Of a DNA stretch of 64,000 nt, positions 47,023 through 58,400 are shown piece by piece. The first letter of the stretch is position 1; each line of letters opens with the position of its first letter. The notes under the pieces are model-generated. The model made no database searches and was not told where the DNA came from. It was given only the letters and a program-made list of their open reading frames with translations. The stretch comes from Scatophagus argus (Eukaryota; Chordata; Actinopteri; Scatophagidae). A program made the translations under genes and the position numbers. The stretch lies in NCBI RefSeq assembly GCF_020382885.2, contig NC_058497.1, positions 16,670,330 to 16,734,329 on the forward strand, in the 5' to 3' direction.

Positions 47023-49315
47023 ACGGCATCTGGGGTATTCTGGAGTTTTTGTTCATGATGCAGCACTCTGTTCAACATAAAAAAAATTAGGAGAGAAAGA
47101 GCGAGAGAGAGCGAGAGTGTGAGAAATTTGATCCATTGTGCTTGGCTCGTGGGATCCATGGCTGCATCTTATCTGAGAGAAAAGTGTGTGGATTTCATTT
47201 GGCATTCCAGAGGAACCAGCCCAAATGAAGTTTGAGATGGCGAGTGGGTGCGAGTGAGAATGAGTGGCTACATGTTGCAAAAAGCAAAACATCTACATCG
47301 AACGGTTGAGAGACATGCCGACATAACTTCTGTGTTATTGGAGCTGTCGTCTTCGGAAAACTACTTCAAATGACAACAACAACAACGACAACAAAAAAAA
47401 AAAACTTGATGTCTGCCTGGGGAGATCCAAGGACATCCAAAAATAAGAATTCAAGAGATCTTGAAATATTTCAACACGACAAAATGCAGAAACGAGTAAA
47501 ACTTTAATTATGAACTGAGATGAACCACAAACCATCACAATTCTGCGGTCCTCCGACTAGAGAGGGCGCCACCCTCGACGTGCCCCTCCCCCAATCGGCC
47601 ACGCTATCAGACATGTGTGTGAATGGACCCATTGTGTATGAATGTCTGGACTCAGTGCTGAGGAGCCAGGTTCATCTCCTCCAACGAAACGCCCCCAACA
47701 GGGCACCATCCTCTCCCCCTGGTGGGCGGGGCCAGGAGTCCGGCTGCGCGTGACGCATGTGCGAGAGAATGGACGGATGAGTTGTGTGTGCTTGGCTGCG
47801 TGCGTGACTGGGAGTATGCAAGACTGGGTGAGAACGCATGCAGAGACTGGGGGATTGGAAAAAAACAAAAGAAAATACAAATACAACATCTGAAGAGAAA
47901 CAAAATTGAGAAATGCAACAATGTTAGAAAAGGTTTCAGGAAAGAAATTCTGCCTTTTGAAAGCGAGGCTGATCCTCTAATCCCTGAAAGGAAGAACTTT
48001 GAATATGAAAAAAAAAAAAATCATCGTCATCGCAAGGATACTTTTGTTTTGTTTTGAATTATTGTTAAGTTAGTATTAATTGACACTGGACAATGCTAGT
48101 GGCAGGCGTGGAGCAGCAGTGCATTGTGTTAAGATGCATTTGGTGGCTTTTGGGCTTTTCTTTTTGCCTCCAGTGTGTTCCTTTTTATGATATTTTTTTA
48201 TTTTCAGCTTTTAGTTTCTTTGCTTCTGTAAAGGTGATTGATGACGATCGTATTCCACCCTCACGCCAGAACCCTGACTTTCGCACAAGACATGGGCTTT
48301 GATGCTGTGAAATTCTGACACCATCATTATAAGCAACAAAAAGACCTGTTCCCCTTGTGACACTTTATTATTTTTCCTTCAATTTACAGCAAAATCACTG
48401 CTTTGCAGTATTGTTGCCATAGCTTTGACTTATCACCAAGGGAGATGAGAACAATGGCCATTTCACGTAGGATTGTGAATCATAACCTTTGCATGTACTA
48501 AACTATAGCACAGTTATTTTTTTAGGGTATTTTAGTTTCCTTAGGCTGTGGATACAGTGTAATTTTCATTTTAAGTAAAACTGTGCTTAAATGTTACATG
48601 TTTCCCCTTACCTTGCCCCTCACTAGTGTCCCATTTGTTGAATAATCTATGGTTTTGCACATGTACTGCAACGTGAGGCCTGAAGTCTTTTTGAAGGTGT
48701 GTTGGTCGGTTTCATAGGTTTTGACCTGCCAGCAACCTCTACAATATGCATCACTCAACCACAATCTTTGTTGTCTCTCTAGAGTAATCCAATGATGCTT
48801 TTTAGTGATACTTGAGAAAATAATGACTTTATTTCAGGAGCAGCAGTAATAAATCTGCTAATGTATCTCAGCTAGATTAAGAGGGGATTGAACGTCCCTT
48901 TTCTCAAGGTCAGAGGGTGTCCCACATGTCAGACTGGAGTTGTACTAAAGTGGGTTCACCTGAGTAATAAATAAACCCATGAACAAGTTTGCTGTACCTT
49001 TAGTACCTTAGTCCTTAGCCCCATACTCCTCTTTCCTAGGTGTACAGGCTTACCCTTGCTTACCCTTGCCCATTTTGTGTTAACTTCAAACACTGTAGTA
49101 AATGATTACACGTTGTGCTCATACACCTTCTGTTGAACATAGGGGTATATATTTTTTTTTTTCTTTTTGCAGCATTCCTTGTTAGCAAACATGTGGTTTC
49201 AAATCTAAAATTATGACATGGAAGGGAAAAAAGGTGGTTTTGCCCAAAAACATTTTGGGGAGATAGACTACAGGTTAGGTTGTCTTCAAGAAAAATAAAT
49301 AGTGAAACCCAAATC
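47023..49315 (+). other. kpna4 3' UTR
   Basis: About 2.3 kb from the stop to the likely cleavage site. It includes a GA-rich stretch just after the stop, an AAC/A-rich tract near 47380-47404, and a candidate CTCF-type core at 47715-47725. AATAAA copies at 48966-48971 and 49294-49299 are possible ends; the second has the better downstream element. Confidence 0.65.
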
Positions 49316-49340
49316 AGGAGACTGCGTGTGTGTGTGTGGT
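49294..49340 (+). terminator. kpna4 polyadenylation signal with GT-rich element
   Basis: AATAAA at 49294-49299 is followed about 26 bases later by a GT-rich tract (49325-49340) and further TGTTGTG sequence, the standard arrangement of a vertebrate cleavage site. Confidence 0.65.
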
Positions 49341-49440
49341 CTGTTGTGAAGCTGTTGTGTGATTAACGTCTTGGCGTTTACTTGACACTTTTCTTTAAAA
49401 AAAGAAAGAAAAAAAAGTTCAACTGACAAGTGCTTTCGTT

Positions 49441-49953
49441 TGTCACAGCGACTGAGCTTGAATTCAAATCGAGAAAAGGCAAAATCTGATTGGCCGGGGA
49501 GACCGTTTATCCGCATGCGCACTACGAGAAACTAGAAAAGTGATGCATTTTGTAAAATTGGAAATGTGGAGTAGGACAAGAGCGAAGTACATCCAAAAGA
49601 GTCAAGGTGCCAAGAATAATTGATAAAAAATAGATATAAAACTATGACGTAAAAGAGAGTATACATAAACAATTTTGCTACATATGTGCACATTTCTGCA
49701 TTTGCTGAAAGATGTGAACTTGAGCAACTTACTACTAACAAAAAAAAAGAAACGTATTTATGTCTTTTTTCTTCTTTTTTTTTTTTTTTTAATACACGCC
49801 TGTAGTTTAGGTGCTTGGGCGGTTTGTTTCCTTATTTTTTTCTTTAATACCTCCTGCTGCAACAACAATTTACTGAGAGCAGTTGAAGGCAGCACGAGAA
49901 GGAACAGGAAACGAAAGCTCTGTTTTGGACAAACACTTTGCTCCGAGCAGACG
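49441..49953 (+). promoter_or_regulatory. Likely trim59 promoter and untranslated first exon
   Basis: An inverted CCAAT (CTGATTGGCC around 49488-49495) and an NRF1-type core GCATGCGC at 49513-49520 lie shortly after the kpna4 end. Downstream, a good donor (ACG followed by GTGAGT) at 49953/49954 could close a non-coding first exon. A T-rich stretch ending in CAG at 51528 could be the matching acceptor ahead of the coding ATG. The exon itself is inference; transcripts are needed to prove it. Confidence 0.4.
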
Positions 49954-50703
49954 GTGAGTTCATTATTGAAAACTTAAGGCCGAAAACGTCTTTTTGTATT
50001 CGTTGTCTAAACGAAGAGTTTGCAAAACAGACGATAATCGAGTTGCATAGAGGTTGTTGAGAAAGTAGCAGCAACAACTAATGTGGCAAACGTGATGTTA
50101 CTCGCGCTTGGGAGTTCCAAGTTAGTTTAAATAAATTAAAAAAAACGAAACAGTAGAAGCTAAAACGTGGACGCTACATTTTCTGATTGTTTGAGTTGTC
50201 GCCGAAACTCCAGTGTACGTGAAATTGAGAGTTCATGTGCTTGTCAGACCTGTAAAAGATGACCTGGTAAACTTTATTTGATGTAAAAGAAAATATTACT
50301 GAGATGAAATCTGTTGCCTGCAAACTTAAGCTGCCCGGCTAACGTCGCGAGATACTTGACAGTTCAGAGTAAAAGAGTGGGAAATGAAGGCGTGCAGCTT
50401 GAAACGGACCTTTTACATGTGTGCAGTTGGTTTAAAATCACTTTACAGTGACATTAATTGATTATATTGATCGTGCCGTAGCAGGACAGCTGTTGACCTG
50501 TTTGAATCTGGGCGCCCAATAGGCCTCAGGTTGGCTCCCTAAACGGATCAGCTTTTTTTGGGGACAGTTGCACAACTGAACAGCCGTTCCTGGACACAAA
50601 GTGTGTGTCTGTGCGTGCGTGTGTGTGTGTGTTGGGACTGGGTGGGTACTGGCAGCAGGCCTCCTATTGTCACTGCGGTGCTGGCTGTAACAAGAGGAGA
50701 GAG

Positions 50704-50736
<33 letters not shown>

Positions 50737-51671
50737 CACAACATAACTGATCCTCTAATAGGAGCTGAGCTGTTTTTTGGCTGTTCTCTTGTTTTTCAGG
50801 ATCTGTTCTTCCACAACATGCTGGTTAGATTTACTGAGGCCACCCCTATTAGTTAACCTCCCAAAATTATTTGTGTTATAGTATAATCACCCAGTGGTCA
50901 TTTTATCAATACAGTCTAAACCAATCCAATAATCCAGTGCAGCCTTTTGGCCATCGTGCCTATTTTTACGATGCCTGTAATGTTCTGGGTTGACGTTGTC
51001 ATAGAAGTGTTAATTCAGTTTTATGTTTAGCAGTGAGGTCATAGCTGGTGGTGGTGTTGTACCGGGCTGCACTATATTCAGAGGTCAGGAATAAATATTA
51101 TTGAATTTTCACATTTCCAACAATGTCAGCAAAAAGGGACTGTTGTAAACTTTGTAAAGAATTAGAATTTATGACAGCTGTTGCATTGGATTTTAACATA
51201 TCATTGTGTCTAACACTGGTGTGCTGACAGTCAGAGGCTGGACTACTGGTGATGGAAGTGAAAAATGGGTTTTACACAGTCTTGAAAATGCCACATCCTA
51301 GTGTCGTAAATCTAATTTATTCAGTTCGGGCTTCTTTAGTGATTAATGTCCTGAATAGTGTCTCAATCATTCAGTCTATAAAATGTCATACAATAAAAGT
51401 TTAAAAAAATCCTCTTGTTATATCCCACAAATAGTTCAAACCTCAAAGAGATTCACTTTATCGTTGCATATGTGAGAAGGTGGAACTCTCAAAAGTCAAT
51501 CATGTTCTGTCCCGTTTTTTTAAAGCAGCCACCAGGTGTTGTTCGTAGTTGTGGAAGGTGAAAGTATTCTGCTGAACAGGTGAAACATGTAGCTTTTCAT
51601 CCATCCTGCTGTCCTGCCACATCTTCCTCTCCCTAAGCCCTCAGTTCTGAGCCCGGAATCTAGTCTCCGCC
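49954..51671 (+). other. trim59 5' intron and leader (inferred)
   Basis: About 1.7 kb upstream of the trim59 ATG with no coding potential. It contains a GT-rich tract at 50601-50632 and an AC tract at 50705-50734, which together form an imperfect inverted repeat (GT then AC) about 70 bases apart that could fold back in RNA. Confidence 0.5.
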
Positions 51672-53579
51672 ATGGACAACCTAGAGGAGGACCTGACATG
51701 CTCCGTGTGCTACTCGTTGTTCTCTGACCCGCGAGTGCTGCCGTGCTCACACACCTTCTGTAAGACCTGCCTGTGCAACTTGCTCCAGGCGTCAGCCAAC
51801 TATTCCATCTGGCGTCCGCTCCGCTTGCCGCTAAAATGCCCCAACTGTCGCAGCGTGGTGGAGCTGCCCCCGGCGGGCGTAGACGCTCTGCCCACCAACG
51901 TATCTCTGCGGGCCATCATCGAGAAAGTAGGAGAGAATCACCCTTAAACATTTGCCCTTTGACTACCAATCACTCTGAGTGATCCTCTTATTGGACGGTA
52001 ATTTGCTGCTTCACTTTGTGCTCTTCTGTCTTGCGTGTCTGCTGTCTCAGTACCAGAGTGACAGTGAGCCGCGACCCCCTTCCTGTCAGGATCACTATCG
52101 GCAGCCTCTGAACATGTACTGCGTCCAGGATCGGCAGCTGATCTGTGGGCTGTGTCTGACGGTCGGGCAGCACCAGGGCCACCCTATAGATGACCTGCAG
52201 GCGGCATTCATCAGAGAGAAACGGACCCCGTCGCTACTGCTGGCCAGACTCTCTGAGCGCAGATGGGCACAGGTGGGGAATCCTGCTAACATGGCCGGTG
52301 CTTTTGTTATGGAATACATAGCAAATGCATGTTCCAAGACAAAAGAAAACACCCTTCCTGTTTCTTCTTCTGTTAGGTGTGTGAGCTGGGGGAGCAGCTG
52401 GAGCAAGAGAAGGCCCGCTGTGAAGGTCTGCTGAGGCAGGACCGTCAGGAAGTCAATCAGTATTTTCAGATGCTGGAGGCAGTGCTGGCCAGGAAGAGAC
52501 AAGCCTACCTGGAGGCCCTGGATAAAGCTGGTGCGGAGGTGTCCCGCGCCTACGACCCTCTCATCCACAGCGTGAAGGAGCTACAGGTGTGTGTCAGAGC
52601 TGCTGGCAGGTTTACATCAAGTCATTGACTAATTACAATTAGTGAACTCCCATGTGACACGACATGTATTTATTTATGATCTTGAAAACTGGTCTTATTG
52701 ATTGTTTAATCTATAAAATGTTGGAAGTTGATGAAAATGATGCTGATAGTCATCACAAGTTCCCAGAGCTCAAGGTGCTGATCATTTTGTCGATTTAGAG
52801 TCCAAAACCCCCAAATATTTCATTTAAAATGATATAAAACAGAGAAACAGGAACAAGGAAATGTTTGCTATTTTGGCTTGATATATGACAATTCTCTTAC
52901 TGTCCATTAATTGACTAATAATTTCAACACAACTGGTGTTCCGTATCACTGACGACAGTCTTGTTTCCTGCAGGAAGAGCAGTTGGACCTGGTGTCTCTG
53001 GGCTCATCAGTAGAGGAGGAGGACTCGCCGCTGGTCTTCCTGGAGAAGGTGCATTTGCTCAGAGAGAGGGTGGAGGAGCTGATTTCAACCCCTCTGCCTT
53101 CAGTCATAAACCTCTCCGTTACGCCACGGGCGGCCGAGCACCTCCAGCGGCACTGGCCTGCTGTGACCATCGGGAGACTGGAGGAAGCGCCCGTCCCTAA
53201 GGTGCGCTGCTGTGCCAGATGTGGCAGCACGGAGGCTGGTGTGGAAACTGAAGCTGGGGGGGATCAGTCCGACAGCTTGGCGCAAAACGTGTGGCCTGAG
53301 CTGCAGCCGACTTGTTCTGTGGTGGCGCTGCTGGGGCTGCTGATGCTTGTGCTGCTGGCGGTGCTGTGGGCCAACCCGGTTGGAGTGGCGTCACTCGGTT
53401 TCTCTCTGATCTCTCGGTGCACTCAGTTAGTCCACGGCCTGAGCAGTGAGATGATCACATCTGTCTGCGACACGGCGGGCTCAGCATACGCCGTGATGGA
53501 GGCCGCTGTAGAAAGATGGAGATCTCACCTCTCCTCAGTGGGTGAGAAGGCCTTCCAACGGGTGGCTGCCTTTTTTTAA
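51672..53579 (+). CDS. trim59: TRIM59 RING/B-box E3 ubiquitin ligase, membrane anchored
   Basis: Four coding exons, 51672-51926, 52051-52272, 52377-52586 and 52974-53579, all in phase 0, give 430 residues (human 403). The RING finger has C10, C13, C25, H27, C30, C33, C56 and C59. B-box 2 has C97, H100, C109, D112, C117, C120, H126 and H129. A coiled-coil region follows (about 160-265). One hydrophobic segment near 343-362 is the C-terminal membrane anchor typical of TRIM59 and TRIM13, and there is no SPRY domain. Human TRIM59 ubiquitinates signalling proteins at the ER and dampens TRAF6/ECSIT-dependent NF-kB and interferon signalling. Identity rests on protein similarity and its place next to smc4. 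Human TRIM59 has an uninterrupted coding region; here three introns (124, 104 and 387 bases) split it. Confidence 0.93.
52684..52925 (+). repeat. Teleost interspersed repeat in trim59 intron 3
   Basis: The blocks 'taatctataaaatgttgga', 'tcccagagctcaaggtg', 'gagtccaaaacccccaaata' and the end 'ccattaattgactaataatt' match the family seen at 17695-18002. It fills most of the 387-base intron, which explains why this intron is longer than the two before it. Confidence 0.65.
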
Positions 53580-54250
53580 AAAAATACTCTGACATCCCAC
53601 TGAAGGAAACCAAACTGGAACCCTCAGCTTTTTAATTAGAAACCAACAAAGTCTCTCCTCTGTATTCCTGTAGTAAAGGACAAAATCCAGCCTAAAATCC
53701 CCTTTAAATGTTGAATATATTAAACGATCCCAAACGGCGAAAATGAGATTTTGCATGCGATGACAGTAAACAGACCACAGTGCATTGCACGTACGTCTCT
53801 TGCACGAATGCTTCACCGCCGTCCTGGAAAATTCAGGCAATGAGTAAACGAATAAACATTCGCTCAAAGCCAGCTTAGAAATTTACACAGTAAAAATAAT
53901 TAGAAAGTCTGATCTAACAGATTTTAAATGTGTGCATTAATCATTATGATGCTGCTGCACACCTGAGGGTGGATTTTTCTTTTACTCTCACTTCAAAGAT
54001 TCCCAGGGGGATCCTATGAAAACCTGGGAAAACCATTGGATAGAATTTACTTAATTTTTTTTCTAGTTCTGAGAACTGCACAGAAAAAATACTATTATCA
54101 AGTTGAAAAAAAATAGCAAAGTTTATGTAGCTGTAAACCTTTTTATATATTGAATGCTGTTATTGTCAAGTGTTACATGCCTCTTTGGGGTGTATTATTC
54201 TAGTTTATGGGTAATACTGCCTAAATAATAAAACATTTTTTTAATAGAGT
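53580..54250 (+). other. trim59 3' UTR
   Basis: It runs from the stop to AATAAA at 54227-54232, followed by a T-rich element. No other function is seen. Confidence 0.65.
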
Positions 54251-55309
54251 GAGGTTTGCGAGAGGCAGCATGGAAAGCTGCTCAGTGTGGAAATATTAAA
54301 CTGGTGCCTCGAGACATCTCCAACATGCAGTGGGAGATTTCGGTAGCTTTGCTGTGGTGTCAGAGGGCTCAGGACGGCAGTACAGCTGCACATGTATCTC
54401 CTTACGCAGGACTGTTTACAGTATGTGAACTTTGGAGCCTGGTGAGTGGAACCAGACGCACAGTGGACCTGACTTGACGAGCATACAGATCATGTTGCAG
54501 TGATGCACATCTGATCTGTGCCTTTAAACGCGACACACGTAGCGGCCTTACTGTAACGGGCTCTTAATTCCACCTGGATCAATAGTTGTGGCTACAGCGC
54601 TATTTTTACTAGAATGGTGCACTGAGCCACAGTCTATTTTAAAACCTATAGTAGCCGTTAGAAAAACTTAACCTGTGTATCCCACAAATCCTACTTTATT
54701 TTGCTCAAGCAAGCTTCAGCAGGACTGAAACACTTGAGTGTCTGTGATGAGTATGTGGCTTTTCTAAATATTATGTATGTTCCTTATACTACTGCAGATA
54801 GACTGAACAAATGTTGTTACGTAGAGCTGTTGTTTTTTTTGCTAAATCTCTTCTCAGTTTGTTTTAAGAATGTCATAATAAATGTGTTCAAATGCTTTTT
54901 TTTTTTTTTTTTTTTTTTGGGTAGTATTCATAATATCCCAAAAGCTGTGTGCACCAGTATGACACGGGGTACCAGTTAATTAATGGTGCAGCGAGTTCAG
55001 TTAACTGCTGCTTGCCATCGTTGTCGTTGTTGTGTGAAATGTGTGCTGTTCGAGCCATCACGTGATCTCAGCAGAACCCGTGTTCACACATTGCTTAAGT
55101 CACGACGGTTGCTGGTCTGATGGACATCCACAGCCAAACGGAGCAGCAAAAGACCAGAACCTTTCTGCACACGAAATGATGTGTGTGAACAAATGTAGGC
55201 TTTCAAGGACATATCAGTTTTAAGTGAGTAACATTGTGACTGAACTTGTACTATTACAGGTCCAAACTGTTATGGTTGTGTTTATATGCAAGTGAATGTG
55301 CACTGAGCG
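54251..55309. other. Intergenic region between convergent trim59 and smc4
   Basis: About 1.06 kb separates the two predicted cleavage sites. It contains a T23 run at 54896-54918 and otherwise unique sequence. Open frames here are short and unsupported. Confidence 0.6.
54896..54918. repeat. T23 homopolymer
   Basis: Twenty-three consecutive T on the + strand between trim59 and smc4. It is not accompanied by a recognisable retroposon or target duplication. Confidence 0.9.
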
Positions 55310-55329
55310 AAAAGTCATACAGGAAAACA

Positions 55330-55335
55330 TTTATT
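55330..55335 (-). terminator. smc4 polyadenylation signal
   Basis: TTTATT on the + strand reads AATAAA on the minus strand, about 130 bases after the smc4 stop codon, giving a short 3' UTR (about 55310-55463). Confidence 0.6.
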
Positions 55336-55463
55336 GTTTCAGACAGAAATGAAGAATAGCAGCATTTCAATTATAAAGGAAAAGATTAAAAAAAAAGAAA
55401 GATGTATATAAAAAAATATTTACATGGTGTTTAACAGCAGAGTTTAGCAGAGATTCTTAAGGT

Positions 55464-58400
55464 TTAAGCAGTGATCGCTTCGTGCTCTTTAAACACAATG
55501 GTCTTGGGGTTGATTCCCACACTCTTGGTGGTGTTGTGAGTTTTGTAGATGCCGATGAGGCGGTCAGCAATCTCGAACATGTTGTTCCTCAGAGAGATGA
55601 TGATAAACTGAGCGTTCTTTGTTTGTTCCTGCACAAGGACGACAGGGGAAAAGAGAAGAAAAAAAAAAACTTGAGTAGAGCATGAGATTCAGTTGAGTTT
55701 AATATATACCTCCGCTGATTAGATTTTAAAATGAACGGGCTGATAAAATTCAGTTGGATCGTGTCATTCCAACAGCACCCCGGACTCACTGCCTTATTCA
55801 AATCAAGCAGATGTATGTCAGTAAGGAGGCTCTTCATAACACGACACTGTCTAGCTACTAAAAGTCTGACCTTGAGAGATCCTGACAGCATAATTTAAAA
55901 ACACTTAACCACGCAGCTTATCTCATCATCCAACAGCTAAGCTCATACTCACATAAATGTAACAGGCGACAATTGAGACGTTCTTGAAATCCAGAGCGGC
56001 ATCTATCTCGTCCATGAAGTAGAGCGGCGTGGGTTTGTAGTGGTGCAGGGCAAACACTAGAGCCAAGGAGCTGAGGGTCTTTTCTCCTCCTGACAGGTTA
56101 AAGATCTTTTTCCAGCTCTTCTTTGGAGGACGCACACTAGAGGGAGCGAACAGAAAAAAATAAATAAATAAATAAATAAAATCACAGCTCTGGCAAAAGG
56201 ACAGGATTTATTGAACCGGAAAAATATATGTCTGTGGTCCTTGACCTGGCGTGCGCTCTTACCTGAACATGATGCCTTCGGAGAAAGGGTCCAAACTGTC
56301 CACGAGCTCCAACTCTGCATCGCCGCCCAGCGTCAGCATCTGGTAGTTTTCCTTCAGCTTGTTTGTGATCATGTTGAATCCGGTCATGAACTCGTTGAGG
56401 CGCTGTTTGCGCAGGTCCTCGTAGCCGCGTTTGAATTTGTCCCTCTCTGTGGTGATGTCATCCAGCTGAGCCACGCGCTGCAGGTACAGCTCTTCCTGAA
56501 AACACACACATCCGCACAGCGTCAGTTGAACACCAGCGTCAGATTCAGCAATGACACAATTTGCGGATCTGTTCGTGTTAGATGGAAGCGTCCCCGTTTA
56601 TATCCGTGCGTACCTTCTTCTTATACTCAGCAATGGCCCCAAGGTTGGGTTTCATCTGAGCACAGCGAGTCTCTAATGTGATCATCTTGTTGATGATGAC
56701 GTTGGGATCCGAGATTTCTTCAAGTTCAGCAGAAGTAAGAACAGGAAGTTCCTCTGCCGGCTTGTCTTCAATGGTGTGAAGGGACAGCTTTGTGGCCTGA
56801 CGGACCAAAACAGAAATAATTTATGCTTAAACAAAACATTCATAACCACTCTGAAATCTCGGGGCATTTTATCATTAAAATACTTAAGAATATTGACATC
56901 TGAAACTGACAAAGTGCTTTAAAAGTAATTAGGGAAAATACAGGTAATACAATCCTCCACAAGAAACAGGACACCTACAACAGCTGATGCAAACCCAGTG
57001 GACGAATCAGCACAAGTTAAATTAGAACTGAGCAAAATGAAACCAGAGTCCAATCAGCCCAAAACAACATCATCAGTAGTGGATTTTCTTTACTGTATTA
57101 TTGTTAAATAAAAAAAAGGCCAAATTTAGAGCTCATGACTGTTACCACAGCAGCATGTAAATAGTTTGTGGAGTATAATGTTATTATCACCAACTGAACT
57201 CACTGTCAGAGGCACAAAAAAAATCAAACCACAGTAATAAAACACACACAAACACACACACTTCCTCACCCACCTCTTTCTGCCAGTGTTTGATCTTGTT
57301 GTTGTGTTCAGTGATGGTGGTCTCTATCTGCTCGATGCGGAGCCGGACACTGAGCGACTCCTCCTGCAGCGCGTGCTCCTGCTGCTGCAGGATCTTTATC
57401 TCCTTCAGCACCCCCTGATGCTGCTCCTGCACCTCAGGAAGTGCGGCCTACAGGACAAGGGAAACGGGAGGGGGGGGGAAGAAAACAGAGGACATCGGCT
57501 TATTTCAGGGTTTACTTGGAATTCATTTGGATCTAGTGATTGTTCACAGCCACAATGATGAGAGACATTTTTTTTTTTTTTAACTTTACAAAACTACTTC
57601 TACTAAACCTTCTAAACTGTCACATACCCCCTAAACTTACAGAAATCGCTTCCCCAAAGCAACACTGTTGAAATATTCTGTGAAGAAGTAAAAAGGTGTT
57701 TTGGAATTTATCGGTCATTTTTAAAAAGGGTAGAAATTGGCATTTTTCATTCCTTTGTGGGACATGTAGTCAGCAGACGTCCTTCTTGAAATTCCAAGAT
57801 GCATAGAGCTAAATATGCACACACTGCGACAGGACCAGGTTTATGATAAACTGTCCTCTTGGAACTATGAGCCTTAAACATGATGTGAAGAAAGAGTGCA
57901 AACCTCAGCCTCCTGACAGGCCTTCATGATCTCTCCAGCCTCGTCTTCCAGCTTCTTCAGTTGTTCTGTGAGCTCAGCCATCGTTTTCTCGTTCTCCTCC
58001 AGCTCACCCTGCACACGAGTCACACTCTCCTCACACTTCTTCAGGTTGCTGTGGGGGAGGGGGACAGCCGTAGTTGACAGTTTTGTTGACTAATAGTTGT
58101 GTAGATTAGGATCTCAAAAAAAAATAATAAGTATTAAGCTCAAATTAATATTTTGTCCAGAACAAGTAAGCCATTACAAGCTGTAACTTGTAAATTTAGT
58201 GAACCCTATAAAAAAAAAAACAGGCTCAATAGGTATCACAAAAGGATAGAAAAAAACTTGAAATCTAACACAGTACAGTACATAAGAGTTAAAGTCACTA
58301 CTGTAATATTACAGCCAGTGAAAAGTACAAAAAATTAGATGTTTTCAAAAAAATACTAAAAGATGAGATTGATGTAAGATCATCACATATTGTTATAACT

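Noticed and set aside
47520..48057. Several 70-110-codon frames after the kpna4 stop
   Set aside because: They lie in the 3' UTR, overlap each other in several frames and show no conserved motif.
50462..50746. Overlapping open frames across the GT and AC tracts near 50.5-50.7 kb
   Set aside because: They encode Cys-Val or His-Thr runs produced by the dinucleotide repeats and have no other support.
57149..57163. AGCAGCATGTAAATA, close to the miR-16 5' sequence, in an smc4 intron
   Set aside because: It differs from miR-16 inside the first ten bases, is on the strand opposite to smc4 transcription, and no complementary arm lies within about 60 bases on either side, so no hairpin forms.
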